Positions 63,548 through 64,000 of a stretch of DNA of 64,000 nucleotides are shown in pieces. The stretch's first letter is position 1, and the number at the start of each line of letters is the position of its first letter. Under the pieces are notes generated by a model. It was not told where the DNA came from, made no database searches, and worked only from the letters and a program-made list of their open reading frames with translations. The stretch spans positions 558,001-622,000 of the forward strand of contig CANMSL010000001.1 of NCBI GenBank assembly GCA_947500505.1, in the 5' to 3' direction. Origin of the DNA: an uncultured Aquimarina sp. (lineage in GTDB: Bacteria; Bacteroidota; Bacteroidia; Flavobacteriales; Flavobacteriaceae). Made by a program: the position numbers and the translations under genes.

Positions 63548-64000
63548 TCATTCTTTTGGACAAGTGGGAGGACAAGGTCTGGAATATTCTGCATACGTTT
63601 CATCATTATTAAATTCAAAAAGACCTTTTCGGCTTTGACCATTGTCTATTCTTGGCTTAATGCCTAAAACTGGAGTAAATGAAATCCAGTCTTTTTTTCC
63701 GAATTTATTCATATCGATTCCCGGGTAGAGTGTAATCGCTGTAATATCTCCTTCAAAACTTTGGATGTTTTTGGCAATATCATCAAATTCAAAATACTCT
63801 ACGCGAACCAAAGATTTTAGATCAGTATCATATTTTTTACCCAAACAATGAAATAGATCATCAATAAGATGCATTTCTATGTCTTTCCAATTATTCCATA
63901 CAAAATCTTTAAAAATTTTAGGCACAAGAAAATCTCCAAAATAATTTTGCTTACTGATTTCCGCAACTGGAGTTAATTCAAATACCAAATTCTCATTATC
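63548..64000 (-). CDS. hypothetical protein (5' partial at window end)
   Basis: The frame is open to base 64000, so the start is outside. The visible 150 residues (DNENLVFELTPVAEISKQ at the edge) are mixed alpha/beta and end in a Cys/Pro-rich tail, SRPCPPTCPKE. I do not recognise the family. It ends 4 bases before the membrane-protein start and probably belongs to the same operon as the two-component genes. Confidence 0.6.
   Translation of the reverse strand, partial: DNENLVFELTPVAEISKQNYFGDFLVPKIFKDFVWNNWKDIEMHLIDDLFHCLGKKYDTDLKSLVRVEYFEFDDIAKNIQSFEGDITAITLYPGIDMNKFGKKDWISFTPVLGIKPRIDNGQSRKGLFEFNNDETYAEYSRPCPPTCPKE

Noticed and set aside
1..64000. CRISPR arrays, insertion sequences, prophage genes or integrases
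   Set aside because: No regularly spaced repeats and no transposase, integrase or phage structural motifs were seen in any translated frame I examined.

Overview
The window is AT-rich chromosomal DNA from a member of the Bacteroidota, almost certainly a marine-type Flavobacteriaceae. The inference rests on gene content (Oar-like and ZnuD-like TonB-dependent receptors, DUF4097 proteins, SpII lipoproteins, a split accB/accC pair), on several promoters with the Bacteroidota -7 box TAnnTTTG, and on a GG-leader class I lanthipeptide precursor of the type known from this phylum. The genus cannot be fixed from the sequence alone; Aquimarina-like is a guess.

Layout. 1-4 kb: a HEAT-repeat membrane protein (cut by the window edge), three secreted DUF4097 proteins, lspA and a lone receiver domain. 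4.1-6.3 kb: a decayed patch bracketed by two copies of the 3' end of the 5-formyltetrahydrofolate cyclo-ligase gene, holding a broken bacteriocin-type ABC exporter and a frameshifted lipoprotein. 6.3-9.1 kb: a four-gene minus-strand operon (retropepsin-like RimB-type protease, RimK-type ligase, aspartoacylase-like M14 hydrolase, cyclo-ligase). 9.3-21.3 kb: uvrC, a patatin/BamA-type protein, tyrosine and tryptophan catabolism (hmgA, hpd, kynA), an M23 peptidase and pgi. 21.4-24.7 kb: a large Oar-like TonB receptor.

24.8-34.2 kb is the accessory region. It has two parts: (a) two related nucleotidyltransferase-fold proteins around a small cysteine-free RiPP-precursor-like peptide; (b) a class I lanthipeptide cluster with a split LanB (749 + 295 aa), LanC, a four-cysteine GG-leader precursor, and a second LanC-like protein that has lost the zinc ligands and the catalytic histidine. 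No exporter or protease gene lies in the cluster. The nucleotidyltransferase at 27110 and the lanthipeptide genes are bracketed by an imperfect ~45-bp direct repeat (terminator plus promoter), and a C-terminal fragment of a second Oar-like receptor lies beside the left copy, which points to insertion into a former tandem receptor locus.

34.3-41.9 kb returns to housekeeping genes (YjbQ, HAD phosphatase, lepA, dusB, LolC-type permease, rbfA, methylmalonyl-CoA epimerase), with a structured intergenic element in front of lepA. A tRNA with anticodon CAT at 41.94 kb is followed by a relic of a tRNA 3' end and two hairpins. 43.1-48.5 kb looks like a metal (probably zinc) uptake locus: AztD-like beta-propeller lipoprotein, DUF4625 lipoprotein, ZnuD-like receptor and a small His/Cys protein with a promoter almost on top of its start codon. 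49-61 kb is mostly conserved: ribE, pdxA, DUF177-rpmF-fabH-accB-accC, a FAD oxidoreductase, mtgA, a GreA-like protein, a hydrolase, recJ and an AhpD-like protein. The window ends with a NarL-type two-component pair, a membrane protein and a truncated hypothetical gene.
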